The notes: generated by a model from the letters alone, not told the origin. Counted from the stretch's first letter, positions 26,981-38,586 are shown. The stretch is DNA of 64,000 bases from Xanthomonas dyei (GCF_002939865.1 NZ_MDEE01000023.1:1-64000); one strand, 5' to 3'. Numbers and translations: made by a program.

Positions 26981-27580
26981 TTACGGCGCAGGCGTGTAGT
27001 CGGACAACAGCACCGGCTTGCGCGGATCGGCGTTGATCTCCTTGTGCTCGCTCAGGCGCAGCGCATCGGCGTCGGGCGTGTCGTCGGTATTCAGTTCCCA
27101 GGCTTCGATCACGCGCTTGTGGAACAGGAATGCGCAGCGTGTGCGGTCGTAGCGGAAGGTGATGTAGTCGGTCCAGTGCTGGCCGCAGGCCACGCCATTT
27201 TGCACAGTGAAGTAGGCGCCCTTGGTCACCAGGCCTTGTTCGCCATCCAGAAACGGATCGCACTGCCCGCCCTCGTCGGCCTTGAAGATCACCCGCGTGT
27301 TGCGCGCGGCCTCGACAACGCTCCCGTCCGCATTCGTCACCAGAACCAACAAGGTGCGCGCTGGCGCTGCGTGGCCATTCGCATGCAGCGTCTCTTCTGC
27401 GGATGCACGCAACGCAACGACATAATCCTGCCGGCCATCGCCAGTCAAATCCGTACTGGCGACAGCAATGACCGACTGCCCGGCAGGTACCAATTTGGCA
27501 GCGCCCGCGGGCAACGTGGCGGCGCCAGCCGGCAGCGCGATTGTCATTACCACCGTCAACCACCAGCATCGCATTGTCAT
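26981..27580 (-). CDS. Exported hypothetical protein with one FG-GAP-like repeat
   Basis: 199 residues from the ATG at 27580 with a signal peptide (TVVMTIALPAGAA). Residues about 40-55 (STDLTGDGRQDYVVAL) are a D-x-x-G-D-G calcium-binding FG-GAP/VCBS-type repeat. Three Cys in the second half may form disulfides. Probably periplasmic; function unknown. Confidence 0.7.
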   Translation of the reverse strand: MTMRCWWLTVVMTIALPAGAATLPAGAAKLVPAGQSVIAVASTDLTGDGRQDYVVALRASAEETLHANGHAAPARTLLVLVTNADGSVVEAARNTRVIFKADEGGQCDPFLDGEQGLVTKGAYFTVQNGVACGQHWTDYITFRYDRTRCAFLFHKRVIEAWELNTDDTPDADALRLSEHKEINADPRKPVLLSDYTPAP

Positions 27581-27948
27581 GGCCGTTCCCTCATCTGGTC
27601 TGCATCGAGCGCGCAAGCATAGCCGGCAATCCTTTGCGCGCGATGGCATGCGGTTCGAGCACACGCTCGACGATGCCGATCTCGATACCGCGCAGGACCG
27701 GACCGTCACGCCGACCTACCACGCCACCGACGGCCACAACTCCCGCACGACAGCGCTCAGCCGCATGCTTGCAAGACGTTGCTGCGTGGATGCCTCCGAC
27801 ATCGCGCGCCAGAGGTCACAGTGCCGGATAGTACCCCTCCAGCATGCAACAGCGTCTTATCATCGACGCGAGCGAAGCCGGGCGGCAGGCGCGCCAAGCG
27901 GGTTTCACCTCACCCGGCAACAGCCGTGCACCGTACGTCAGGAACTTC
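27581..27948. other. Divergent intergenic region without a recognised gene
   Basis: 368 bp between the starts of the FG-GAP gene and the S41 gene. Reading frames here are antisense shadows or N-terminal extensions with no signal sequence. It should carry two divergent promoters; none is clear. Confidence 0.4.
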
Positions 27949-29412
27949 ATGAAACGACTCATCGCCTGTCTCGCACTCTCGACATGCTTGCTTTGCGTCG
28001 CAGCGTCGGCCGAAGAACTCGATGCGTATCTGCGTGCCCACTACCCGTCGTTGAAGTACGTCGAGCGCTACCGCGCCACGCATCCAGAAGATGTGCAAGG
28101 CAGCGATGAGGCGTGGGCGACAAGCGCCAGCCTTGCGCCCGAAACCACAGCCAGCGATGTTTCGCGACGGCTTGTCGGCCTCGCGGATCAGCACGTCGCG
28201 CTCGCCGGGGCGAAGGCCGGCAAGACAGAAACCTTGGGCGTTCTGTTCAGAACCTCAAGCGATGGTCAGATGATCGTATGGCGCATCCTCGATGCGCGCA
28301 TCACCGGCCTCGCGCAAGGCGACAAGGTGCTGCAAATCGACGGCACACCCACCTCGGCATGGCTGAAAAACGCAGCAGAGCTGACGTTCGGCGGCAACAC
28401 GCGCGCGCGACAAGCGGAAGCTGCCTTGTCGCTCGCACTCGGCACGCCGGCGGCGCATCAGGTGGCCGGTGCCGGCAAGACAGTTGCCCTGCGCGTGCAG
28501 AGGTCCGCGCAGGCACCGCGCCAGGTCGCGCTGCCCTATCAGCCCATGACCCAGGAGCTTGCGCGCACGCTCGCATCCGCAGTCGACGCGCCTGATCTGC
28601 CCGAGGTTGTGCAGGTCGGAAGCACACGGGTGGGAAGCATTCGCCTGGGCGCGTTTGCGCCGCAGTACAACGCCGCCTTCACGACGGCGGCGGAAGCCAG
28701 CGAGGCCGCAACGCCACAGGCAAATAACCCGGACGCGCCCACGTTGGCGGGGTTCTGTGCGGTGACCCGGGAGTTGATCGGTCGCTACGATGCCATTGCA
28801 GCGCGCTCGGATGTCATGCTCATCGACTTGCGCGGCAACATGGGTGGATTCGCACGCGAAGTGCGCGGATTCGCCTGGGCACTGATCGGACGCAAGCCGG
28901 TGAAAACCTACGAGATGAGCGCGTCGGGAACGCCGGGAATCGTGCGTCTTGAAGCGCTGCAGGACGATGCCAGCTGCGGCAGCGTCGCGTCGCACAAGCC
29001 GCTCCTTGTGTTGGTGGATGCAGGCACCCGATCGGCAGGCGAATTGCTGGCCACCTACCTGTGGGCCAGCGGCGCCACGATCATGGGCGAGCGCACCATC
29101 GGTGCAGGCGGCGGCCGGGATTCGCAAAGCCAGGGTGTTGCGTTGGGCGATTCCGGATATCGCGCGCTTGTCAGCGAAAACTTCTACATCTTCGATCCGA
29201 CCGAAGAGCTGCGCGCTGGCGAGATGGACGAAGCGACGCTCGTCGATCGCGTCGCGGCAGACGGTTTTCACCCAAGCCGAACGCATCCGTTCGCAACCCA
29301 GTCCATCGGCGTCGTGCCTGATGTGCCGCTTGCGATCGATGCGGCGGACCTGAGCGATGGCGGCCGTGGTCTGGTGCTGCGCGGACTGGTCGCCGCCGGG
29401 TTGACCAAGTGA
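27949..29412 (+). CDS. Exported S41 family (tail-specific protease-like) peptidase
   Basis: 487 residues; the ATG at 27949 follows AGGAA and begins a clean signal peptide (LIACLALSTCLLCVAASA). A PDZ-like region spans about 115-180 (ITGLAQGDKVLQIDGTPT). The protease core has VMLIDLRGNMGG and LVDAGTRSAGELLA, with the Ser of RSAGE as the expected nucleophile, followed by GERTIGAGGG. It is predicted to be a periplasmic C-terminal-processing-type protease. It is not in an obvious operon. Confidence 0.85.
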   Translation: MKRLIACLALSTCLLCVAASAEELDAYLRAHYPSLKYVERYRATHPEDVQGSDEAWATSASLAPETTASDVSRRLVGLADQHVALAGAKAGKTETLGVLFRTSSDGQMIVWRILDARITGLAQGDKVLQIDGTPTSAWLKNAAELTFGGNTRARQAEAALSLALGTPAAHQVAGAGKTVALRVQRSAQAPRQVALPYQPMTQELARTLASAVDAPDLPEVVQVGSTRVGSIRLGAFAPQYNAAFTTAAEASEAATPQANNPDAPTLAGFCAVTRELIGRYDAIAARSDVMLIDLRGNMGGFAREVRGFAWALIGRKPVKTYEMSASGTPGIVRLEALQDDASCGSVASHKPLLVLVDAGTRSAGELLATYLWASGATIMGERTIGAGGGRDSQSQGVALGDSGYRALVSENFYIFDPTEELRAGEMDEATLVDRVAADGFHPSRTHPFATQSIGVVPDVPLAIDAADLSDGGRGLVLRGLVAAGLTK

Positions 29413-29726
29413 TTGCCCGCTTCTCAATTCCACGCTTTTCAGTACATAACCGCTAATAGCGGTCATCACGCCTTGAATCAATTGCAGGATGCAGCCAGTG
29501 GCGTGGCTGCAGTAGCGCAACCGCAGATGCTCCCCGGCGGCTACGCTGCCCAACAACTGGCAAGGCTGTGCTGCCGCCACAGCTTCCGCATCCTGCGTAA
29601 AGGGCAGGAGACCCACCTGCATTGCAGGGTGCTGCTCTAGCGGCTTGTGACGCCACGGGCGACGCAATCAGCCGGCAGGCAGGCATCAATACGTCTGTTG
29701 CCGGCGCGCTACTGACCATCCCGTTC
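29413..29726. other. Convergent intergenic region
   Basis: 314 bp between convergent genes. A short hairpin ACCGCT-AAT-AGCGGT lies about 40 bp after the S41 stop; otherwise I see nothing recognisable. Confidence 0.4.
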
Positions 29727-29984
29727 TCAGACGCGATATTCCTTCGGGTCGAGAAAATCCGCCAGACAGGACCCCACCCGCAATGCCTGCTCGCGCGCGT
29801 CGCCGCGATAGTCGCCCTCGCCCGCTCCTTCGATGGTGGCGATCGGTGCCGCACGGTCGCGGTGATAGACGAATGCGGTCGACAGCCAGCGCGTCTGGCC
29901 GGGCGCCTGACTTTCCATCGTCTCCACGCGGAACTCGCCGCAATAGCCGTGGATCAATGTGCGTCGAAGTGTCTTGTGCGTCAT
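29727..29984 (-). CDS. Small hypothetical protein (85 aa)
   Basis: 85 residues from an ATG with GC-rich codon use like true genes. The protein mixes beta-strand-like segments (GEFRVETMESQ, STAFVYHRD) with a C-terminal helix (AREQALRVGSCLADFLDP). No signal peptide, metal motif or known domain is visible. Its amphipathic composition, without the Arg/Pro excess of shadow frames, supports it being real. Confidence 0.6.
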   Translation of the reverse strand: MTHKTLRRTLIHGYCGEFRVETMESQAPGQTRWLSTAFVYHRDRAAPIATIEGAGEGDYRGDAREQALRVGSCLADFLDPKEYRV

Positions 29985-30253
29985 GCGCGCAGTATCGCCA
30001 CGCAGAGTTGAAGATCACGTGGAAACGCAGTGCGGGCCGCACTGCGCATCCACAGCGCCTGTTCTATACGATGAGGAAAAGAGGCTAGAAATCCATGCCG
30101 GCATTTCGCATCGCAAAGCGTCAAAACAGCAAGCGACCGACGCAGCAAAACGTCAGGCAGTCGGCAGCTGCAGAGCAAATCAGATCGAAGGGAGGTGTTG
30201 CGGTGATCGGCAGCGCGAAGGTACAACCCACTTGCGCTGCGAGACTGAAGAAA
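29985..30253. other. Intergenic region downstream of tRNA-Phe
   Basis: About 270 bp between the tRNA-Phe 3' end and the small hypothetical gene start. No terminator with a U-run, repeat or gene was recognised. Confidence 0.35.
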
Positions 30254-30329
30254 TGGTGGCCGAGGACGGAATCGAACCGCCGACACGGGGATTTTCAATC
30301 CCCTGCTCTACCAACTGAGCTACTCGGCC
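30254..30329 (-). tRNA. tRNA-Phe (GAA)
   Basis: 76 nt including an encoded CCA. The 7-bp acceptor stem (GGCCGAG/CTCGGCC), D-loop AGTTGGTAGAGC, anticodon loop with GAA, and T-arm GGTTCGATTCC all fold normally. No prophage or integrase gene is next to it. Confidence 0.97.
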
Positions 30330-30509
30330 ACTAACCCAACACTGTTGCCAGCGTTGCGAGGACGCGCATCATAGCGAGCAGGCGCAGTTTGGGCAAGCGT
30401 TGTGACGAACTTTGTTGCAGCGCTGCGTCGGAGCCTGCGTTTCTTGCGCAGGTTCACGCCGCGCGGCAGGGGCGATGGCCTAGCCTGCCCGCGTCAACCG
30501 GAGATCGTC

Positions 30510-31043
30510 ATGCGCCTGCCCCGCCTGCTGCTGTCGCTTGTCCTGCTGCCACTGACGGCGGTTGCGCAGCAACCGGTGCGTGCAGTGACGCAACTGGACA
30601 TCTCGCGCTATGCCGGGCAATGGCATGAAATCGCGCACCTGCCGGTCTCGTTCCAGAAGAAGTGCCGCAGCGACATCACCGCCAGCTACACCTTGCGCGA
30701 CGACGGCCTGATCGGCGTGCGCAATGGCTGCCGTACCGCCGATGGCAGCCTGACCCAGGCCGAGGGCGTGGCGAAACCGGTGGATGGCCACGCCGGACAG
30801 TTGCAGGTGCGCTTTGCGCCCGAATGGTTGAGCTGGTTGCCGCTGGTATGGGCCGACTATTGGGTGATCGCGCTCGACCCGGATTATCAATGGGCGGTGG
30901 TCGGCGAGCCGGATCGTAACTACCTGTGGATCCTGTCGCGCTCGCCACAGATGCCGCGCGCGCAGTTCGAGCAGCTCAAGGCGCAGGCCGCGCAGATGGG
31001 CTACGACCTGTCGCCACTGATCGTTGCAGCGCCTTTGCTGTGA
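30510..31043 (+). CDS. blc: Lipocalin family protein (Blc-like), exported
   Basis: 177 residues from the ATG at 30510, with GGAG upstream. A signal peptide ends near TAVAQQ; unlike E. coli Blc there is no lipobox Cys, so it should be soluble in the periplasm. The lipocalin signature RYAGQWHEIAHLP and the later DYWVIALDPDYQWAVVG and NYLWILSRSP strands are clear. Bacterial lipocalins bind lysophospholipids or fatty acids during envelope stress. The stop codon lies inside a 15-bp tandem repeat. Confidence 0.9.
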   Translation: MRLPRLLLSLVLLPLTAVAQQPVRAVTQLDISRYAGQWHEIAHLPVSFQKKCRSDITASYTLRDDGLIGVRNGCRTADGSLTQAEGVAKPVDGHAGQLQVRFAPEWLSWLPLVWADYWVIALDPDYQWAVVGEPDRNYLWILSRSPQMPRAQFEQLKAQAAQMGYDLSPLIVAAPLL

Positions 31044-31079
31044 GCTGGCTTGCTGTGAGCTGGCTTGCTATGAGCTAGG
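31035..31079 (+). repeat. 15-bp tandem repeat (3 units) at the lipocalin stop
   Basis: Three head-to-tail copies of TTGCTGTGAGCTGGC; the third has two or three changes. Each unit contains an in-frame TGA, so the lipocalin gene is followed by stops at 31041, 31056 and 31071. Confidence 0.75.
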
Positions 31080-31182
31080 GCGCCGGCTGACCGGCAGCGC
31101 AGCGTCCACGCCGGCGGCAAGGCGGCATCCGTACTGCGTAGTATTCTTGGCGCCGCCTCACATCCGCCAAGGACTCACTTCC

Positions 31183-31656
31183 ATGCGTGCCTATCGCCTT
31201 CTGATCGTGTCGCTAGCCTGCGGCCTGCTGCTGAGCGCCTGCGGTGGCGCGGTCCGCCGCGTGTCCGAGCCGGCGGCCAGCATCCAGCAGCTCACCGTGC
31301 GTGCCGACGGCTCCTGGTCGGTGGACCTGCGCCTGCAGAACTACAGCAGCATCCCGATGCAGTTCGAGCGTGTGGCGCTGGAAATTTCTGCCGGCGAACA
31401 GGTCGCCGGCAAGCTCGACCGGGCGGTGGGGATCTCGATCGGCCCGGAAACCGCCGACGTGGTGACCGTCACCCTGCAACCCACCTCCCTGGGCCGCATC
31501 ACCGTGGCCGATGTGCTCGCCAGCGGCCGCTCGCTGCCGTACTCGCTCAAGGGCACGGTCTGGGCCACCCCGCAGGACAAGAAACAACGCGAGTTCGCGG
31601 TCGAATCGCGCAACACGCTCAGCCCGGCCCCCGGCCTCAACGGCGTGCTGCGCTGA
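31183..31656 (+). CDS. LEA/WHy-like lipoprotein
   Basis: 157 residues; the ATG at 31183 follows AAGGA. A hydrophobic leader ends in LLLSAC, a lipobox, so Cys20 is probably acylated. The mature part is an all-beta fold (VRADGSWSVDLRLQNYSSIPMQFERVALEI split over two strands) like the LEA type 2/WHy domain, which is linked to desiccation and envelope stress. It precedes the acyl-CoA dehydrogenase by 39 bp and may share its transcript. Confidence 0.78.
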   Translation: MRAYRLLIVSLACGLLLSACGGAVRRVSEPAASIQQLTVRADGSWSVDLRLQNYSSIPMQFERVALEISAGEQVAGKLDRAVGISIGPETADVVTVTLQPTSLGRITVADVLASGRSLPYSLKGTVWATPQDKKQREFAVESRNTLSPAPGLNGVLR

Positions 31657-31695
31657 CGCGCACGCCTCCCGCACCGTCTTTCGTAAGGATTCCGC

Positions 31696-33489
<1,794 letters not shown>

Positions 33490-33518
33490 GCCACGCCGCA
33501 TCGCGGGCTGCCGCCGTC

Positions 33519-33587
33519 GTAGGAGCGGACCTGGCCGCGATGAGGCGGTACCGATCGACAAGACGTCGCGCCCAGGTGCGCTCCTAC
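33519..33587. repeat. GTAG (REP-like) element, copy 2
   Basis: 69 bp beginning GTAGGAGCGGACC and ending GGTGCGCTCCTAC, an imperfect palindrome. It is almost identical to the next unit 30 bp downstream, forming a REP doublet behind the acyl-CoA dehydrogenase gene. Confidence 0.8.
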
Positions 33588-33617
33588 AGGCAAACATCGC
33601 GGGATTCCGTTGCTGTC

Positions 33618-33686
33618 GTAGGAGCGGACCTGGCCGCGATGAGGTAGTACCGATCGACAAGACGTCGCGCCCAGGTGCGCTCCTAG
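33618..33686. repeat. GTAG (REP-like) element, copy 3
   Basis: 69 bp, differing from copy 2 at only a few positions; the last base of the terminal GTAG complement is changed (CTCCTAG). Direct orientation relative to copy 2. Confidence 0.8.
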
Positions 33687-33845
33687 GGGTAACCAAAGCC
33701 TTCGACGCGTCCGAAGATTGATCCCGCAGCACGTCGGCATCGCGGCCTAGCGAGTAATCACTGAGCCATTCGTTGCAAGACACGCGCCAACGGCGTTCGC
33801 TGCGATACACAAACTGTCAACGATCGGGTATAAGCTGTTTTCCCG

Positions 33846-34502
33846 ATGGAGACAGACACGCACGCTCGTGATGTGATCGTCCCCGGAGGCATCTCTGCCC
33901 CGGTCGCGGGCAGCGCTGTCGCTGCGATCCAGCAACTTCCCACTTTGCGCCTGCTTTCCCTCGATGCGCATGGCCGCGTGCTGGACTGGATCAACTGGCA
34001 GGATGCGGCCTGCCTGTATGCCCGCGGTGCGGTGTCCTGGACGCTGGGCGAGCCGTGCATGCAGATCCACGGCGGCATTTCGCGGCTGACCGGCGAGCGC
34101 AGCACGCTGGAGCTGCACCCGATCATCGCTGCACGCGGCCACGCCCGCTCGCGTGCGCTGGACCCGACCCCGACCCTGAGCAACACCGCGTTGTTCGCAC
34201 GCGATTCGCAGCTGTGCATGTATTGCGGCCAGCACTTCAGCCGCCCGCATCTGACCCGCGATCACGTCATGCCGGTCTCCAAGGGCGGGCGCGACAGCTG
34301 GGAGAACGTGGTCACCGCCTGCTTCCAGTGCAACTCGCGCAAGGCCAACCGCACGCCACAGCAGGCGCACATGCCGCTGCTGGCGGTGCCGTATCGGCCG
34401 AGCTGGATCGAGCATCTGATCCTGTCCAACCGCAACATCCTGTCCGATCAGATGGCCTTCCTGCGCGCGCAGCTGCCGAAGCGTTCGAAGCTGTCGCTGT
34501 AA
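33846..34502 (+). CDS. HNH endonuclease family protein
   Basis: 218 residues. The C-terminal half has a zinc-stapled HNH fold: CMYCG, then TRDHVMPVSKGGRDSWENVV, then CFQCNSRK, giving two Cys pairs around the ββα-metal core. The N-terminal about 110 residues are of a type common to stand-alone bacterial HNH proteins. No restriction, phage or CRISPR partner is nearby. Target and role are unknown. Confidence 0.85.
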   Translation: METDTHARDVIVPGGISAPVAGSAVAAIQQLPTLRLLSLDAHGRVLDWINWQDAACLYARGAVSWTLGEPCMQIHGGISRLTGERSTLELHPIIAARGHARSRALDPTPTLSNTALFARDSQLCMYCGQHFSRPHLTRDHVMPVSKGGRDSWENVVTACFQCNSRKANRTPQQAHMPLLAVPYRPSWIEHLILSNRNILSDQMAFLRAQLPKRSKLSL

Positions 34503-35004
34503 GCCTGGTTGACTGCGCTGGCACACGCAACGACGAACTGAACGACGCCAACAACGCTAGCGACGCCAGCCGCTGGAACTGATGCTGCGCCATCGTGCAA
34601 GCGATTGATGCACCCGTGACGAGGGTGGTCATCCATCAAAGCCTCGCCTGACTTGGCTTGCGTTGCATGCGACGCTGCGGTGCCCTCGCGGATGACGCCA
34701 CAGAGCAGCGGTCACCGCTTCGGCCGAGAGCACGTTCCGCGCCTGCCCACCCATCGAGTGCGCGACCCACCAACAGCGGCACCAACACTGGCCGCGACGC
34801 GCCACTTGCGTATTGCTGAGTGCGGGCTGCGGTAAACGCAACGTACCGCCTCCAGGGTGCGGCAGATTGCCGCAGGCAGCAGCAACGCCCGCGCAGGCCA
34901 GCAGCGACGGTGCGCCCGACCATCACCACCCGCTGACAGCTGAACCGGTTTGCTTGCCGGGCCTTCGCATGGGGAGGACAATATAGCTTCAGAACATTGA
35001 CACG
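34503..35004. other. Intergenic region ahead of dxs
   Basis: 502 bp with no convincing gene; frames here are Arg-rich shadows. It should contain the dxs promoter. I see no riboswitch-like fold, repeat or terminator. Confidence 0.4.
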
Positions 35005-36924
35005 ATGATGATCGACTCCACCCGCTACCCGCGTCTGTCCCGCATCCAGACCCCCGACGATCTTCGCAGCTTCGACGAAGCCGAGCTTGCGGCGATCGCC
35101 GAGGAGCTGCGTGCCTATCTCATCGAATCGGTCGGCAAAAGCGGCGGGCATTTCGCGGCGGGCCTGGGCGTGATCGAACTCACCGTCGCCCTGCACTACC
35201 TGTATCAGACCCCGGTCGATCAGCTGGTGTGGGACGTCGGGCATCAGACCTACCCGCACAAGATCCTCACCGGCCGTCGCGACCAGATTCATACGGTCAA
35301 GCAGAAGGACGGCGTGGCGCCGTTTCCCAAGCGCGAAGAAAGCATCTACGACACCTTCGGCGTGGGCCATTCGTCCACCTCGATTTCGGCCGCGCTCGGC
35401 ATGGCCATCGCCGCGCAGCGCAATGGCGACGACCGTAAGGTCGTTGCGGTGATCGGCGATGGCGCGATGACCGCCGGCATGGTCTACGAGGCGCTCAACC
35501 ACGCTGGCGGCATGGACCCGGAACCCAACCTGCTGGTGATCCTCAACGACAACCGTATGTCGATCTCCGAAGCGGTGGGCGGGTTGACCAAGATGCTGGG
35601 CCGTGCCAGCGGCAGCCGCACGCTCAACGCCATCCGCGAAGGCGGCAAGAAGATCCTCGGCGACAAGAAGAACAACCCCACTGCGCGCTTCGTGCGGCGC
35701 TGGGAAGAACACTGGAAAGGCATGTTCGTGCCCTCCACGCTGTTCGAGGAAATGGGCTTCCATTACACCGGCCCCATCGATGGCCACGACCTGCCCGGCC
35801 TGGTCGGCGCGCTCAAGACGCTGAAGACCCTCAAGGGTCCGCAGCTGCTGCACGTGATCACCACCAAGGGCAAGGGCTACGAGCTGGCCGAAGGCGACCA
35901 GATCGGCTATCACGCGGTCGGCCCGTTCGATCCAAGCAAGGGACTGGTGGCCAAGACCGGCGCCAAGAAGCCGACCTACACCGATGTCTTCAGCGACTGG
36001 GTCTGCGACATGGCCGCCGCCGAGCCCAAGCTGCTGGTGATCACCCCGGCGATGCGCGAAGGCTCGGGCCTGGTGCGTTTCAGCAAGGAATACCCGCAGC
36101 GCTACTTCGATGTGGCCATTGCCGAGCAGCACGCGGTCACGCTGGCCGCCGGCATGGCGACCCAGGGCGCCAAGCCCGTGGTGGCGATCTATTCCACCTT
36201 CCTGCAACGCGGTTACGACCAGCTGGTGCACGACGTGGCGGTGCAGAAACTGGATGTCTTGTTCGCGATCGATCGCGGCGGCGTGGTCGGCCCCGATGGC
36301 GCCACCCATGCCGGAAATCTCGATCTGAGCTTCCTGCGCTGCGTGCCGCACATGGTGGTGATGGCACCGGCCGACGAAGCCGAGTGCCGCCAGATGCTGA
36401 GTACCGGTGTGCGTTACGAAGGCCCGGCGGCAGTGCGCTACCCGCGCGGCACCGGCCCCGGCGTAGCGCTCGACGCAGCGCTGACCACCCTGCCGATCGG
36501 CAAGGCGCAATTGCGCCACAGCGGCACGCGCATCGCGCTGCTGGGCTTCGGCGTGACCGTGGAAGCAGCAGAAGCGGTCGGCCGCGAACTGGGACTGAGC
36601 GTGGTCAACATGCGCTTCGTCAAACCGCTGGACAAGGCGCTGCTGCTGGAGCTGGCCAAGACCCACGATGGCTTCGTCACCATCGAAGACAACGTCGTCG
36701 CCGGTGGCGCCGGCTCGGGCGTGGCCGAACTGCTCAATGCCGAAGCCATCACCATGCCCATGCTGCACCTGGGCCTGCCTGACAGCTTCCAGCATCACGC
36801 CAGCCGCGAAGACCTGCTGGCCGAAGCCGGCATCGACCAGGCCGGCATCCGCGCCGCCGTGCTCAAGCGTTGGCCGCAACTGATGGCCGGCACCACCGCA
36901 CCGCGTAACGCTGCTGCAGGTTAA
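35005..36924 (+). CDS. dxs: 1-deoxy-D-xylulose-5-phosphate synthase
   Basis: 639 residues. It condenses pyruvate and glyceraldehyde 3-phosphate to DXP, the entry step of the MEP isoprenoid pathway, which also supplies the undecaprenyl carrier used for xanthan. Thiamine diphosphate motif [15 protein letters not shown], the N-terminal [14 protein letters not shown], and the Glu of VAIAEQHAV are present, plus [15 protein letters not shown]. Two adjacent ATGs begin the frame (35005 and 35008). Confidence 0.97.
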   Translation: MMIDSTRYPRLSRIQTPDDLRSFDEAELAAIAEELRAYLIESVGKSGGHFAAGLGVIELTVALHYLYQTPVDQLVWDVGHQTYPHKILTGRRDQIHTVKQKDGVAPFPKREESIYDTFGVGHSSTSISAALGMAIAAQRNGDDRKVVAVIGDGAMTAGMVYEALNHAGGMDPEPNLLVILNDNRMSISEAVGGLTKMLGRASGSRTLNAIREGGKKILGDKKNNPTARFVRRWEEHWKGMFVPSTLFEEMGFHYTGPIDGHDLPGLVGALKTLKTLKGPQLLHVITTKGKGYELAEGDQIGYHAVGPFDPSKGLVAKTGAKKPTYTDVFSDWVCDMAAAEPKLLVITPAMREGSGLVRFSKEYPQRYFDVAIAEQHAVTLAAGMATQGAKPVVAIYSTFLQRGYDQLVHDVAVQKLDVLFAIDRGGVVGPDGATHAGNLDLSFLRCVPHMVVMAPADEAECRQMLSTGVRYEGPAAVRYPRGTGPGVALDAALTTLPIGKAQLRHSGTRIALLGFGVTVEAAEAVGRELGLSVVNMRFVKPLDKALLLELAKTHDGFVTIEDNVVAGGAGSGVAELLNAEAITMPMLHLGLPDSFQHHASREDLLAEAGIDQAGIRAAVLKRWPQLMAGTTAPRNAAAG

Positions 36925-36934
36925 GCGCGGCGCC

Positions 36935-36967
36935 ACCCACACGACCGGGTTCGCCGGTCGTGTGGGT
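36935..36967 (+). terminator. Strong hairpin after dxs
   Basis: A perfect 14-bp stem (36935-36948 / 36954-36967) with a 5-nt GTTCG loop, starting 10 bp after the dxs stop. No T-run follows, so termination may need Rho, or it only stabilises the mRNA 3' end. Confidence 0.55.
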
Positions 36968-37299
36968 ACGCTTGGTAAGCGCGATTTTCAGATGATCGGT
37001 GCGCGCGACCTGCTCGCGCAGATGTTGGTCCAACGACGATTGCTCGCATCAGTGTGTTAGCCACGCCAAGGCGCGCGATGCGTTCTGCGTGTGCTGTGTC
37101 CAGCGTGCGATGGATGATCTCGATGCGACGCCTGCGCGGCGACGGATACATCGCACCGGTTCGCTATCCGCCTGCAGACCCTGCGCGACTCGGTCACCGG
37201 CATCCGCAGCGACGAAGCTAACGCATTGAAAGAAGCATCGCTTTCATAAGCAGCTGCACCAATGCGCATTGCATCCTCACAATCAACGCAGGCGATGCA
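36968..37299. other. Intergenic region between dxs and the glycolipid-type operon
   Basis: 332 bp between convergent genes. No gene, repeat or U-tailed terminator recognised. Confidence 0.4.
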
Positions 37300-38586
37300 T
37301 CACACCTGGGCTGCAATGCCGTCGATGCCGTCGTCGCTCGGCACAGTTCCCGTCTGCGCGAAGGCCTCCACCAGCCGCACGATGCGCGCCTGCACGGCGA
37401 CCTGCTGCAACTCCGCCTGCAGGCGCAGCACGCCCGAGGGCGGCCCCGCCGCCGTCAGCGCCTCGCTCAGCACTTGCGGCAATGCACTCAGCTCGCGCAG
37501 CCATGTTGCGGCGCCTGCGACGTGCAGACGCGCCGCATGATCGAACTGGTCGTAGTCCAGCGGATACACGATCGACGGCAATCCCGCGGCCAGGCAGGCA
37601 TACAGAATGCCGGCACCACCGTGGTGCACGACCAGATCGTAGCGATGCAGATGCTGCGCATAATCCACATACGGCAGTCTCAGATAATTGCCCTGCCCTG
37701 GCTGGTAAGGCGCACTCGTATCGCCATCGCTGAAGTGAAAGATCACCTCGGGAAACTGCGGCGCCAGCGCGCGCAGCACGCCATCCATGCGCTGCTTGAC
37801 CCATTGCAGATGCGTGCCCAGCGTGATCAGCACATGCCGATGACCAGGGACGAATTGGGGTGCTGCCACCGTGGAAGGCGGCGTGCACAACTGCGGCCCC
37901 ACGAAGCGCAGCGCCGCCGGCCAGCGCTGCGCGAATTCGAATGACGGCAGCCCCAACGCCAGAATGCACTGCGGCGAATACACCGCCTCGCTGCGATCGC
38001 TTCGGTAGAGCGCCGGCAAGCCGCAGGCGCGCATCTGGCGCCGATAGCAGGCATGCAGGCTGCGCTTGAATCCGCGGGTGAGCCGCCGCGCCAGCGCATG
38101 CCAGGCACGCTGACGCAGGTTGGTTGCAGGCAGCAACCCACCGAAATAGGCGGGGGGGCCGTCGGAGGTTTCGATCACGCAAGGCGACGGCATGCTGGTC
38201 CACCACGCAATCCCCATGGCCTGCGCTGTCAGCCCGGCGCTGGGCAGGGTGAAATCGACGATGACCAGATCCGGCCGTCGCTCGCTCCAGCGCTGCTGCA
38301 GTGCAGTGCCCACACGTGCCATCAGGCCGAGCGCATCGTGCAGCTGTCGGCGTAGACGCAACGGGTGATGGCCCACGGCGTGTGGTGGGTTGGCGATCTG
38401 CAGCAAGACGCGATCGGCCTGCGCGTCCAGCACACTTGCCGCGCGCACCCCGCAGGCAGCGATACGCGCCTTCGCCGCCGGGGTGCTGATGACCTGGACG
38501 TCATGCCGGGCCGCGAGTTGACGCGCAATGGCCAGAATCGGATGCAGATGACCGCTGTACGGCGGCGCGATCAGATCAATCCGCAT
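37300..38586 (-). CDS. UGT-type glycosyltransferase (GT1/MGT family)
   Basis: 428 residues from the ATG at 38586, overlapping the previous gene by 11 nt. The N-terminus MRIDLIAPPYSGHLHP is the acceptor-domain start of GT1 enzymes. The donor site has VVHHGGAGILYACLAAGLP followed by YPLDYDQFDHA, the nucleotide-sugar-binding motif of macrolide/lipid glycosyltransferases. No membrane segment is obvious. As the last gene of the gumO operon it probably adds a sugar to a lipid or polyketide-like acceptor; donor and acceptor are unknown. Confidence 0.85.
   Translation of the reverse strand: MRIDLIAPPYSGHLHPILAIARQLAARHDVQVISTPAAKARIAACGVRAASVLDAQADRVLLQIANPPHAVGHHPLRLRRQLHDALGLMARVGTALQQRWSERRPDLVIVDFTLPSAGLTAQAMGIAWWTSMPSPCVIETSDGPPAYFGGLLPATNLRQRAWHALARRLTRGFKRSLHACYRRQMRACGLPALYRSDRSEAVYSPQCILALGLPSFEFAQRWPAALRFVGPQLCTPPSTVAAPQFVPGHRHVLITLGTHLQWVKQRMDGVLRALAPQFPEVIFHFSDGDTSAPYQPGQGNYLRLPYVDYAQHLHRYDLVVHHGGAGILYACLAAGLPSIVYPLDYDQFDHAARLHVAGAATWLRELSALPQVLSEALTAAGPPSGVLRLQAELQQVAVQARIVRLVEAFAQTGTVPSDDGIDGIAAQV

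Noticed and set aside
30254..30329. tRNA-Phe as an integration site
   Set aside because: No integrase, no direct repeat of the tRNA 3' end and no compositional shift nearby.
33519..33686. Possible CRISPR array
   Set aside because: Only two units of 69 bp, palindromic, with one 30-bp gap and no cas genes; these are REP elements.
34503..35004. Thiamine-type riboswitch ahead of dxs
   Set aside because: None of the conserved TPP aptamer words is seen and the region is not obviously structured.
34636..36942. 768-residue open frame on the minus strand
   Set aside because: Antisense shadow of dxs; composition is His/Gln/Arg-rich without motifs.
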